From Salaquimonas sp041736675 (GTDB lineage: Bacteria > Pseudomonadota > Alphaproteobacteria > Rhizobiales > Rhizobiaceae), in assembly GCA_041736675.1 (NCBI GenBank), contig JBGSTD010000065.1, positions 1-64,000 of the forward strand: a stretch of 64,000 bases of DNA. Direction: 5' to 3'. Shown here one piece after another: positions 8,078 to 15,540 of this stretch (its first letter is position 1; each line of letters starts with the position of its first letter). The translations under genes were made by a program, and so were the position numbers. The notes below the pieces were generated by a model. That model was given only the letters and a program-made list of their open reading frames with translations, was not told where the DNA came from and did not search any database.

Positions 8078-10639
8078 ATGGTAGACATGAAAGACCAAAC
8101 GCCGATCCTTGAGATTGAAGATCTCAATATTTCGTTTTTTACCAGAGCAGGCGAAATTCCTGCTGTCATGGATTTTTCCTGCAAGGTAATGCCAGGCGAA
8201 GCCATGGGACTGGTCGGGGAATCAGGCTGTGGCAAGTCCACAGTTGCCCTCGGCGTGATGCGCTATCTCGGGGGCAATGGTGCCATAGTAGGGGGCAAGA
8301 TCAAGTTCAAGGGCCGCGACATGGCCGAAATGAGCGAGGAGGAATTGCAGTCTGTCCGCGGTTCGGAAATCGCCATGATCTATCAGGAGCCTATGGCTTC
8401 GCTCAATCCGGCCATGAAAATCGGTCAGCAGCTGATGGAAGTACCGATGATCCATAGCGGTGTTGGCAAGAAGGAAGCCTACGCCATGGCCCTCGATGTG
8501 GTGACATCCGTGCGATTGCCGGACCCGGAACGCATTCTCAAATCCTATCCGCATCAGCTTTCGGGTGGCCAGCAGCAACGTATTGTCATCGCAATGGCAT
8601 TGATGGCCAAGCCGAGCCTGTTGATCCTTGATGAGCCGACGACAGCACTTGATGTGACGGTTGAAGCCGGCATTGTTCAACTCGTCAAGGAACTTGGCAA
8701 GAAATACGGCACATCAATGCTGTTCATCTCCCACAATCTGGGTCTCATTCTCGAGACTTGTGACCGGATATGTGTGATGTATTCCGGCGAAGCTGTTGAG
8801 ACCGGAACGATTGGCGATGTGTTTGACGAAATGCGCCATCCCTATACGCAGGCGCTTTTCCGCTCTATCCCGCTTCCTGGAGCAGACAAGAATCTGCGGC
8901 CGCTGGTTGCAATTCCCGGCAACTTTCCGTTGCCGCATGAACGTCCGCCGGGGTGCAACTTCGGCCCGAGATGTGATTATTTTGTTGCCGGGCGATGCGA
9001 TGCGCAAGATATCAAAATGGCGACGATTGGCAAAAATGAGCGTCATAACAGCCGCTGTCTGCGGATCGAGGAAATTGACTGGAATGCGAAGGTTGTTGCC
9101 AGCGCAACGGGCAGGAAAGCGGAAATTGGCGATGTTGTGCTCAAGGTCGACAATCTCAAAAAATATTATGAAGTGGCAGCAAACGCCCTGTTTGGCGGCG
9201 GCGAATCACGTGTGGTCAAAGCCAACGAAACAGTGAGCTTTGAAACACGTGAAGCTGAAACGCTGGCGATTGTCGGTGAATCTGGTTGCGGAAAATCCAC
9301 ATTGGCGAAAGTGTTGATGGGGCTGGAAACAGCAACAAGTGGTAAAGTGCTGATGGGCAATCTGGAAATCCAGGGTACTGCGATCCAGGATCGCGGAGCT
9401 GCCACTGTGTCAAAAATCCAGATGGTTTTCCAAAATCCGTTTGATACGCTCAATCCTTCACATCTGGTCGGCAAACAGATCATCAGGGCACTTGAAAAAT
9501 TCAATATCGGCAACAGTGATGCCGACCGTGAAGAACGCATGTTGAAATTGCTGGATCTCGTTAAATTGCCAAGGGCATTCGCGAAGCGGATGCCGCGCCA
9601 ATTGTCCGGTGGTCAAAAGCAGCGGGTTGGGATTGCCCGTGCATTTGCAGGTAATCCGAAAATTGTTGTAGCCGACGAACCGGTATCAGCTCTTGATGTG
9701 TCAGTTCAGGCAGCTGTGACGGATTTGCTGATGGAAATCCAGCGCGACAACAAGACGACCATGCTGTTTATCAGTCATGATTTGTCAATCGTGCGATATT
9801 TGTCAGACCGGATCATGGTGATGTATCTGGGGCATGTGGTCGAGCAGGGGCCGACTGATGCGGTTTTCGCGCCACCATACCATCCTTATACGGAGGCACT
9901 GCTCTCGGCGGTTCCCATTGCCGACACCTCGATTGAGAAGAAACATGTTGTTCTGGAAGGCGATATTCCATCTGCGGTCAATCCACCGCCGGGATGCCCG
10001 TTCCAGACCCGCTGCCGCTGGAAATCGCGTGTGCCGGGCAACCGTTGCGAAACGGAAGTCCCGGTGATGAAAGAGATTGCGCCCGAGAACTGGAGCAAGT
10101 GCCATCTTGACGATGCAGTACTCGCTGAGATGGAGCCGGTGATTACACAGCGCAACACCGCGCCCAAGGCAAAGGCAAAGCCGAACGAACCTGTTGCACT
10201 TGCCCAGATGGCGACTTCAAACAGAGCAAAGCCGCGTAAACCGGTTGACGCAAAGGCTGGTACAACAAGCAAGGCAGCGGCCAAAGCTATGATGGCAGCG
10301 CCCCTGGAAAAAGCAAAGCTCAAGGCATCGGCTACCAAATCGCCAGTTGTAAAAGCTGCAACAGACGGGCGTCCGACTGCGATCAGGAAACCGGCCAAAC
10401 CGGATGATCTGAAGATGATCGCGGGTGTCGGGCCGAAGCTTGAAGGGGTCTTGAACGGGCTTGGAATTTATCAGTTCAGCCAGATTGCCAGTTGGAAAAA
10501 GGCCGAGCGGGAGTGGGTGGATGGATACCTCAAATTCAAAGGCCGCATTGAGCGCGATGAGTGGCAAAAGCAGGCCAAGGCACTCGCCAAGGGCGGTGAG
10601 GCCGAATACATAAAAGTATTTGGAAAAAAGCCACGCTAG
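8078..10639 (+). CDS. ABC transporter double ATP-binding protein with C-terminal HhH-like domain
   Basis: An 853-residue fusion of two oligopeptide-type ATPases (DppD and DppF halves). Each half has Walker A (GESGCGKST), an LSGGQ-type signature (QLSGGQKQRVGIARAF in the second) and an oligopeptide C-terminal segment with clustered Cys. After about residue 690 comes an Ala/Lys/Pro-rich linker of roughly 90 residues, and then at residues 776-853 a compact domain beginning DDLKMIAGVGPKL. This last domain resembles the helix-hairpin-helix-like tail I know from alphaproteobacterial NuoE and ribosomal L21 proteins. The ATPase role is clear; the tail is unexplained here. Shine-Dalgarno GAGGA lies 7 bases before the ATG. 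Confidence 0.9.
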   Translation: MVDMKDQTPILEIEDLNISFFTRAGEIPAVMDFSCKVMPGEAMGLVGESGCGKSTVALGVMRYLGGNGAIVGGKIKFKGRDMAEMSEEELQSVRGSEIAMIYQEPMASLNPAMKIGQQLMEVPMIHSGVGKKEAYAMALDVVTSVRLPDPERILKSYPHQLSGGQQQRIVIAMALMAKPSLLILDEPTTALDVTVEAGIVQLVKELGKKYGTSMLFISHNLGLILETCDRICVMYSGEAVETGTIGDVFDEMRHPYTQALFRSIPLPGADKNLRPLVAIPGNFPLPHERPPGCNFGPRCDYFVAGRCDAQDIKMATIGKNERHNSRCLRIEEIDWNAKVVASATGRKAEIGDVVLKVDNLKKYYEVAANALFGGGESRVVKANETVSFETREAETLAIVGESGCGKSTLAKVLMGLETATSGKVLMGNLEIQGTAIQDRGAATVSKIQMVFQNPFDTLNPSHLVGKQIIRALEKFNIGNSDADREERMLKLLDLVKLPRAFAKRMPRQLSGGQKQRVGIARAFAGNPKIVVADEPVSALDVSVQAAVTDLLMEIQRDNKTTMLFISHDLSIVRYLSDRIMVMYLGHVVEQGPTDAVFAPPYHPYTEALLSAVPIADTSIEKKHVVLEGDIPSAVNPPPGCPFQTRCRWKSRVPGNRCETEVPVMKEIAPENWSKCHLDDAVLAEMEPVITQRNTAPKAKAKPNEPVALAQMATSNRAKPRKPVDAKAGTTSKAAAKAMMAAPLEKAKLKASATKSPVVKAATDGRPTAIRKPAKPDDLKMIAGVGPKLEGVLNGLGIYQFSQIASWKKAEREWVDGYLKFKGRIERDEWQKQAKALAKGGEAEYIKVFGKKPR

Positions 10640-10692
10640 GGGTATGATGCAATTGAATGCTGGGAGGCTAGTCAGCTTCTCATGGGAGGACT

Positions 10693-10729
10693 GAAGCGCA
10701 AGTGAAAGCCACTTGCGCTTCTTTCTTTT
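10693..10729 (+). terminator. Rho-independent terminator of the ABC importer operon
   Basis: A perfect 12-bp stem (GAAGCGCAAGTG at 10693-10704 with its complement at 10710-10721) and a 5-base loop are followed by the T-rich tract TTTCTTTT. It lies 53 bases after the ATPase stop codon. Confidence 0.85.
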
Positions 10730-10864
10730 GTGCTTCAATAGCTGATGTTCAGCCTGACACATTGTAAAAATCCTTGAGTTTACTCCTTGGCATTGCTTCA
10801 GATGGAGACAGGCCCGGATCAACTCGAACAGGTATCGTATCCCTGTCAAATTTTGGAAACTGAA

Positions 10865-11332
10865 ATGCGTGAACTGATCCGGACTTCGGAGGGAACAATA
10901 ACCAGGGCAGAATTTCGTACCGGCGCGAAAATGCTGGCTCTTCTTTCTGTCATTGTTGGCGGGCTTTTGGTTTCGATCCGTTGGCTTAGTCATGAAATGG
11001 AATGGATGACCGTTGCGGTCGCTCCGTTTTTTGGTGTTGTCGTGGTTTTTGCTGTCTGCAGCCTTGTCTATTTCTGGTACTGTATATTTGCCAAAAGGAT
11101 GCGTGCGCTTGAGCGTTCTGCAATCATGATCAGGGTCTGGCTTGGTGCCTTGTTTTTGGCAATTGCGTTCAGCCTGATGGATTATCAAAACAAGACGCTG
11201 GCGCTGGCTGATACCGGAATACTGGCCTATTCCGGATTTTTTGCGCTCGTGTTTTCGTTCCTGTGCCTGATCCTCTTTGCACTGCTCTTGTGGACAGGAT
11301 GGACCGGCGCAGCAACGGGCGAAAACGTCTGA
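10865..11332 (+). CDS. small membrane protein, possibly DUF805-like
   Basis: About 155 residues with four hydrophobic segments (MLALLSVIVGGLLVSI, VAVAPFFGVVVVFAV, VWLGALFLAIAF, FFALVFSFLCLILFALLL). The N-terminal EGTITRAEF stretch recalls the GRISRxEFW start of DUF805 proteins, but the rest is weakly similar. ATGs at 10802 and 10865 are both in frame; 10865 fits the family start. It converges on the MscS gene with 14 bases between stops. Function unknown; inner membrane by sequence. Confidence 0.6.
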   Translation: MRELIRTSEGTITRAEFRTGAKMLALLSVIVGGLLVSIRWLSHEMEWMTVAVAPFFGVVVVFAVCSLVYFWYCIFAKRMRALERSAIMIRVWLGALFLAIAFSLMDYQNKTLALADTGILAYSGFFALVFSFLCLILFALLLWTGWTGAATGENV

Positions 11333-11346
11333 TCGAACTTTATAAA

Positions 11347-12681
11347 TCAGGCAGGTTTGATTTTCTTGATGCCCAGCTTCGGATGATCTTCGATGATCCG
11401 AATTTCGCGCTGCGGATACGGGATTGTAATTGCATTGTCCCGCAATGTTTCCCAAACGATGAACAGCAAATCGGATTTCACCTTATTTTTCCCGTCATCA
11501 ATTCCTTCAATCCAGAATTCGACGGCAAAATTGATGCCGCTATCGCCAAAGCCGCGCAATTCGCAATCGGGGCGTTCCGGCTCGCTCAGCACAAGCGGGT
11601 GCTTGGCCACTGCTGCAATCATAAGGTCCGGTATCTTGCGGATGTCAGTGTCGTACGCGACTGAGAACTCGATCTCGTAACGCTGGCGAGGATCGTCCCT
11701 GGTCCAGTTTACAAAGGTGGTAGTGATGAATTTTTCATTCGGCACCATGATTTCCTTGCCGTCATAGGTTTCGAGCGTCGCTGAGCGCATGTTCAATTCG
11801 CTGAGGGTTCCGGAGCGGCCGTCTTCAAGTTCGATATAGTCCCCCACGTGAATGGTGCGTTCGACCAAAAGGATTATGCCCGAAATAAAATTGGAAGCGA
11901 TCTGCTGCAGGCCAAAACCGATACCAACACCGATGGCGCCGCCAATGACCGCGAGGGCCGTCAGGTCCAGCCCGAGCACCTGAAGAAGGAGGACAAATAT
12001 TCCGGCGAACAAGGCGATCTGGAACAGTTTTGCAAATAGCTCCTGCGTAGGTCGGTCGAGCGCATCCTGGCTGCGGATGGCATTTTGCCCGGATCGGTTT
12101 GAGATTGATCCCAGCCAGAAAAAGAAACTTCCGGCAATTGCCGCCTTGATCAGGAAATATAGCGAAATACGGATATTGCCCGCCTGCATGGAGATGCTGT
12201 CCAGAAAGGCGGTTGCCTCATCGAGATATTCAAAGACCTGAAGGGTGGCGACGGGTATGCCGATATAGAGCAGGGCCGTCCGCAACATCGGATTGGTGAT
12301 GAAGCGGTTGATCGCGCTGTACAAAAGAAAGATGACGGATGCGCCGCGGGCAAGTTTGACAAGCCAGGATGCGCCCACTGCCGATTGCACGATGTCGACG
12401 GCAAATCCCAACAAGACATAGCACAAGAACGGAAACAGCAAATCCGACAGTGCAAAGACATATTGCCTGAACTTCAACCATTTTGCGCCGTCTTCCGGTG
12501 GTGCCACGAACCAGCTGACTTTTTGCTTCAGCAATCTGCCGAGAAACCACGCCGCAAATATGCAGCCGAAAATCGCGCCAATCTGTGCATAAAATTGTGG
12601 CGAGGTGAGCCAGCCGATCAACTCGGTCAGTACGGCATTTCCGGTGTCCTGCCACCAGATCGGATCAAGGTATTTGTTCAT
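11347..12681 (-). CDS. mechanosensitive ion channel, MscS family
   Basis: A 444-residue channel protein with five or more membrane helices, the last being the Gly/Ala-rich pore helix (AVIGGAIGVGIGFGLQQIAS). The beta-domain follows (VGDYIELEDGRSGTL, ATLETYDGKEIMVPNEKF), then the mixed C-terminal domain. It would open on membrane tension to release solutes during osmotic downshock. I use the ATG at 12681; a TTG two codons upstream is also open. A small membrane protein gene lies upstream on the same strand, 70 bases away. Confidence 0.9.
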   Translation of the reverse strand: MNKYLDPIWWQDTGNAVLTELIGWLTSPQFYAQIGAIFGCIFAAWFLGRLLKQKVSWFVAPPEDGAKWLKFRQYVFALSDLLFPFLCYVLLGFAVDIVQSAVGASWLVKLARGASVIFLLYSAINRFITNPMLRTALLYIGIPVATLQVFEYLDEATAFLDSISMQAGNIRISLYFLIKAAIAGSFFFWLGSISNRSGQNAIRSQDALDRPTQELFAKLFQIALFAGIFVLLLQVLGLDLTALAVIGGAIGVGIGFGLQQIASNFISGIILLVERTIHVGDYIELEDGRSGTLSELNMRSATLETYDGKEIMVPNEKFITTTFVNWTRDDPRQRYEIEFSVAYDTDIRKIPDLMIAAVAKHPLVLSEPERPDCELRGFGDSGINFAVEFWIEGIDDGKNKVKSDLLFIVWETLRDNAITIPYPQREIRIIEDHPKLGIKKIKPA

Positions 12682-12751
12682 CCGCAATCTTTAGCAGAGC
12701 GGACGTCAAAGGAAATCCAAAAACGTATTCAGCTGGAAGATGGTTCACAGA

Positions 12752-13204
12752 TCATTTTCGCCAACCGATCCATTTATCGATCCTGTTACGAAATCCGAAA
12801 GCGTCCTCCACTGGATTGCGGGGAACAAACAGGAGCATCAATACAAAGACAATTGGAATGCTAGCCAAATAACCTCCAAAAAGCCCATCCATGGAATCAG
12901 CCTTGAGGCTCTCGAACAAGCTGAAAGGGATTGTCACTAAAAGGGATGCAGTAAGTCTTCCAGCCAGCCATGCGGGCGTGTTGTGCCAGGGAACTATTGC
13001 AACAGTGGCGACGACTGCAAAGAAAATTGCCACGCTGATCAGCAATACAATCGAGACCTCCGGAGCAATATGCCAACCTTGGCGAAGCAAGACTGAAAAT
13101 GTGCTTCCGATACAAATGACTATTATCCAAGTAAAGCGATAGGCGACTTTCTTGACATACCTGACTTGTTCTGAACTTAGACGTGTCGGATCTTGTATCA
13201 TCAT
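12752..13204 (-). CDS. hypothetical membrane protein
   Basis: About 150 residues with four hydrophobic segments (WIIVICIGSTFSVLL, VSIVLLISVAIFFAVVATVAIV, LTASLLVTIPFSLF, LASIPIVFVLMLLFV) and a charged C-terminus. I do not recognise a family. The frame opens at 13276 but that overlaps the end of mnmD; the tandem ATGs at 13204 and 13201 give a clean start. It may be cotranscribed with mnmD and mscS. Confidence 0.55.
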   Translation of the reverse strand: MMIQDPTRLSSEQVRYVKKVAYRFTWIIVICIGSTFSVLLRQGWHIAPEVSIVLLISVAIFFAVVATVAIVPWHNTPAWLAGRLTASLLVTIPFSLFESLKADSMDGLFGGYLASIPIVFVLMLLFVPRNPVEDAFGFRNRIDKWIGWRK

Positions 13205-13250
13205 ATTGCTCGCCAATTGATTGTGCTGCGTTACGATGCCCCCAAAGGTT

Positions 13251-13970
13251 CTATTCGTCAAATGGTTTGTTTCCAATGCTCATCTGTCTCTTTCCGGCAT
13301 GCCCCTTGATGCGCTCAACGTTGAAACCCGCCGCCTCGAGATTTCTGCGAACCCAGCCCGCGCTTGTGTAGGTGGCGAAAGTGCCGCCTTGTGTAGTCTT
13401 GTCATGAACTGTTTTCATCAGGTCGCTGTTCCACAATTCGGGATTTTTGGCCGGGGAAAAGCCGTCAAGAAACCAGGCATCCGCTTTGATTTGCAGTTGC
13501 GGCAGCCTTGTGTTGGCATCGCTGAAAAACACGGTGAGGGAAATGTTATTGTCCTCGAAGTGGAAAAACTCAAACTCAGGCTCCCAGGATTCCAGCAATC
13601 TGTTCGCGTCTTCAGCCAGTTGCGGCCAACGCGACAGCGCTTTTATCATGTCTTCTTTGGGTAACGGGTAAAGCTCGAAGGAAACAAAATCCAGTTTACT
13701 GTCCAGAGGTGCAATTTCACGCCACAAGCGCCAAAGGGTCAGGAAATTCAGGCCTGTACCAAAACCGAGTTCGCCGATGGTGAAATGCCCTGCCTGTGGC
13801 AGACGTTCGTTCAACCGGTTTCCGTTGATGAAAACAAAAGCCGTCTCCGCAAATCCGTCCGACTTTGAATAGTATGTGTCACCAAACCGGAGCGAGCGCG
13901 GTATCGTATCATCGACCCATTCCAGAGCAGCGGGGGAAGTGCATTTGCTTTCAGTCAATTGTCGCCCCAT
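13251..13970 (-). CDS. mnmD: tRNA (5-methylaminomethyl-2-thiouridine) methyltransferase
   Basis: A 239-residue SAM-dependent methyltransferase equal to the N-terminal half of E. coli MnmC. It carries the SAM-binding motif ELGFGTGLNFLTLW and the family segments LRFGDTYYSKSDGFAETAFVF and DAWFLDGFSPAKNPELW (parts). It methylates nm5s2U34 to mnm5s2U34 in wobble positions of certain tRNAs. The start ATG lies only 9 bases from the ATG of the divergent FAD enzyme, which resembles the other half of MnmC. A longer upstream frame exists but would overlap that gene. Confidence 0.88.
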   Translation of the reverse strand: MGRQLTESKCTSPAALEWVDDTIPRSLRFGDTYYSKSDGFAETAFVFINGNRLNERLPQAGHFTIGELGFGTGLNFLTLWRLWREIAPLDSKLDFVSFELYPLPKEDMIKALSRWPQLAEDANRLLESWEPEFEFFHFEDNNISLTVFFSDANTRLPQLQIKADAWFLDGFSPAKNPELWNSDLMKTVHDKTTQGGTFATYTSAGWVRRNLEAAGFNVERIKGHAGKRQMSIGNKPFDE

Positions 13971-13979
13971 ATTAACAGA

Positions 13980-15437
13980 ATGATTCAGCAGGTCGAAAAT
14001 AAAAACACAGGCAATTCCAGCCGGAATACGCCAAAGTCCGATCAACCCGATGTTATTGTCATCGGCGCTGGTATATTCGGTTTGTGGGCTGCGCGCCATG
14101 CCCTCAAGCGTGGTGAGCGTGTTCTTGTGGTCGAAAAGCGTAGCGTGGGCGCGGGTGCATCAGGTGGTTTTTTAGGCGCGCTGATGCCACATATGCCGGA
14201 CAACTGGAACGCCAAGAAGCAATTTCAGTTTGATGCGCTTGCCTCACTTGCCGATGCCATAGGCGAACTGGAAACTGACACGGGGCATGATTGCGGCTAT
14301 CGACGTTGCGGACGTTTGATGCCGCTCACGCACGAAAAAATGCTTACCCATGCGCAAAGCCGGATTGCCGGCGCAAAAGCCAATTGGGTGGACAAAGCCG
14401 GCAAACAGGCATTCAAAATGCAACTTATCTCGCCGGAGGATTTGAACAAGCCGGAATTTGTTGCGCCCGATGGGGCACCTTGGCTCAATCCTGGTCTTGC
14501 AAAATTTGGTGCGACTTTTGACACCTTGTCTGCCCGCGTAAATCCACGAGTCTATCTAGAGGCATTGGCTACCTATGTGCGCTCCAAAGGCCGACACGGC
14601 GAAATTATGGAAGGCGCAGAGGTTATTTCATTTGTTGAAGGCCAGAATGGCGTCAGCGTCCAGCTTACCTCGGGGGAAATCATATCTGGCGGGCGGCTGG
14701 TGGTTGCCAATGGCTGGGAAGCCTATGGCTTGCTGGCCAAGGCCGGGGCCAAGATCAACAGCCAAATATTGACCGGCCGAGGCGTCAAAGGGCAGGCGGT
14801 ACTGCTGGATCATGCACACGATGACCAATTGCCGATTGTTTACGACAATGGTTCTTATGTTGTACCGCATTCTGGAAACAAGGTTGCGATTGGCTCCACC
14901 AGCGTTGACAATTGGCTGCCGCTCGGGCTTGGAAGCTTTCAGCCCGATACGGATGAAAGAGTTTCTGAACATGCTTCGGGCGCTGATCATCCCGAGCTTC
15001 CAGCCTCGGTTGAACCCGCGCAAAACAGGCCAAAATATTTTGACGGCCCCCTGCCGCAATTCACCGAAATGACGTCGCTTGCCAGTCACAGCATTTCGGC
15101 GGGGCTGTCGCTCTCGAGTGAAAGTTTTGTCGGAGACCTGACCATGGACGATCCGATGGCTGCAAAGCTGGTCGAGGCATCCGTGCGCCATTTTGAACCG
15201 TCAGACATGGAATTTTACAAGCATGCAGTGGCGCTGAGCCCGTCGCTTGCCGGAGCACCCATAAGCGAACGCTGGGCAAATGTGCGCCCGCGCAACACCA
15301 TACCTGATCCCAAAACAGGCAAAGCAGGCACGGAACCTGTATTTGGAACTCTTGACGGAAATGAACACGTGCAAGTAATGATTGGCGGTTTCAAGATCAG
15401 CTTCGGTATCGGGCATGTGGCATTTTTCGACAAATGA
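13980..15437 (+). CDS. FAD-dependent oxidoreductase, MnmC oxidase-half-like
   Basis: A 485-residue DadA/glycine-oxidase-type flavoprotein. The FAD Rossmann motif is VIGAGIFGLWAARH near residue 30, followed by GASGGFLGALMPHMP. Its divergent position beside mnmD suggests it is the oxidoreductase (C-terminal) half of MnmC, which removes the carboxymethyl group of cmnm5s2U. E. coli fuses both halves in one protein. The start is the ATG at 13980; a TTG at 13959 would overlap mnmD. No Shine-Dalgarno is visible, so translation may be leaderless or coupled. Function is inferred from context plus fold. Confidence 0.75.
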   Translation: MIQQVENKNTGNSSRNTPKSDQPDVIVIGAGIFGLWAARHALKRGERVLVVEKRSVGAGASGGFLGALMPHMPDNWNAKKQFQFDALASLADAIGELETDTGHDCGYRRCGRLMPLTHEKMLTHAQSRIAGAKANWVDKAGKQAFKMQLISPEDLNKPEFVAPDGAPWLNPGLAKFGATFDTLSARVNPRVYLEALATYVRSKGRHGEIMEGAEVISFVEGQNGVSVQLTSGEIISGGRLVVANGWEAYGLLAKAGAKINSQILTGRGVKGQAVLLDHAHDDQLPIVYDNGSYVVPHSGNKVAIGSTSVDNWLPLGLGSFQPDTDERVSEHASGADHPELPASVEPAQNRPKYFDGPLPQFTEMTSLASHSISAGLSLSSESFVGDLTMDDPMAAKLVEASVRHFEPSDMEFYKHAVALSPSLAGAPISERWANVRPRNTIPDPKTGKAGTEPVFGTLDGNEHVQVMIGGFKISFGIGHVAFFDK

Positions 15438-15540
15438 ATGCCCGACATTGACCTGTCGTCCCTAGAACAACGATTTTGCTTGTGATTTCCGATAAGTGCT
15501 GAAATGTTTTGTTTGTCAGCCCAATGCGGAGCGTCGTTTC

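Noticed and set aside
10217..11455. 412-residue open frame on the minus strand
   Set aside because: It lies across the ABC ATPase 3' end, its terminator and two other genes, has biased composition and no recognisable family; it is a shadow frame.
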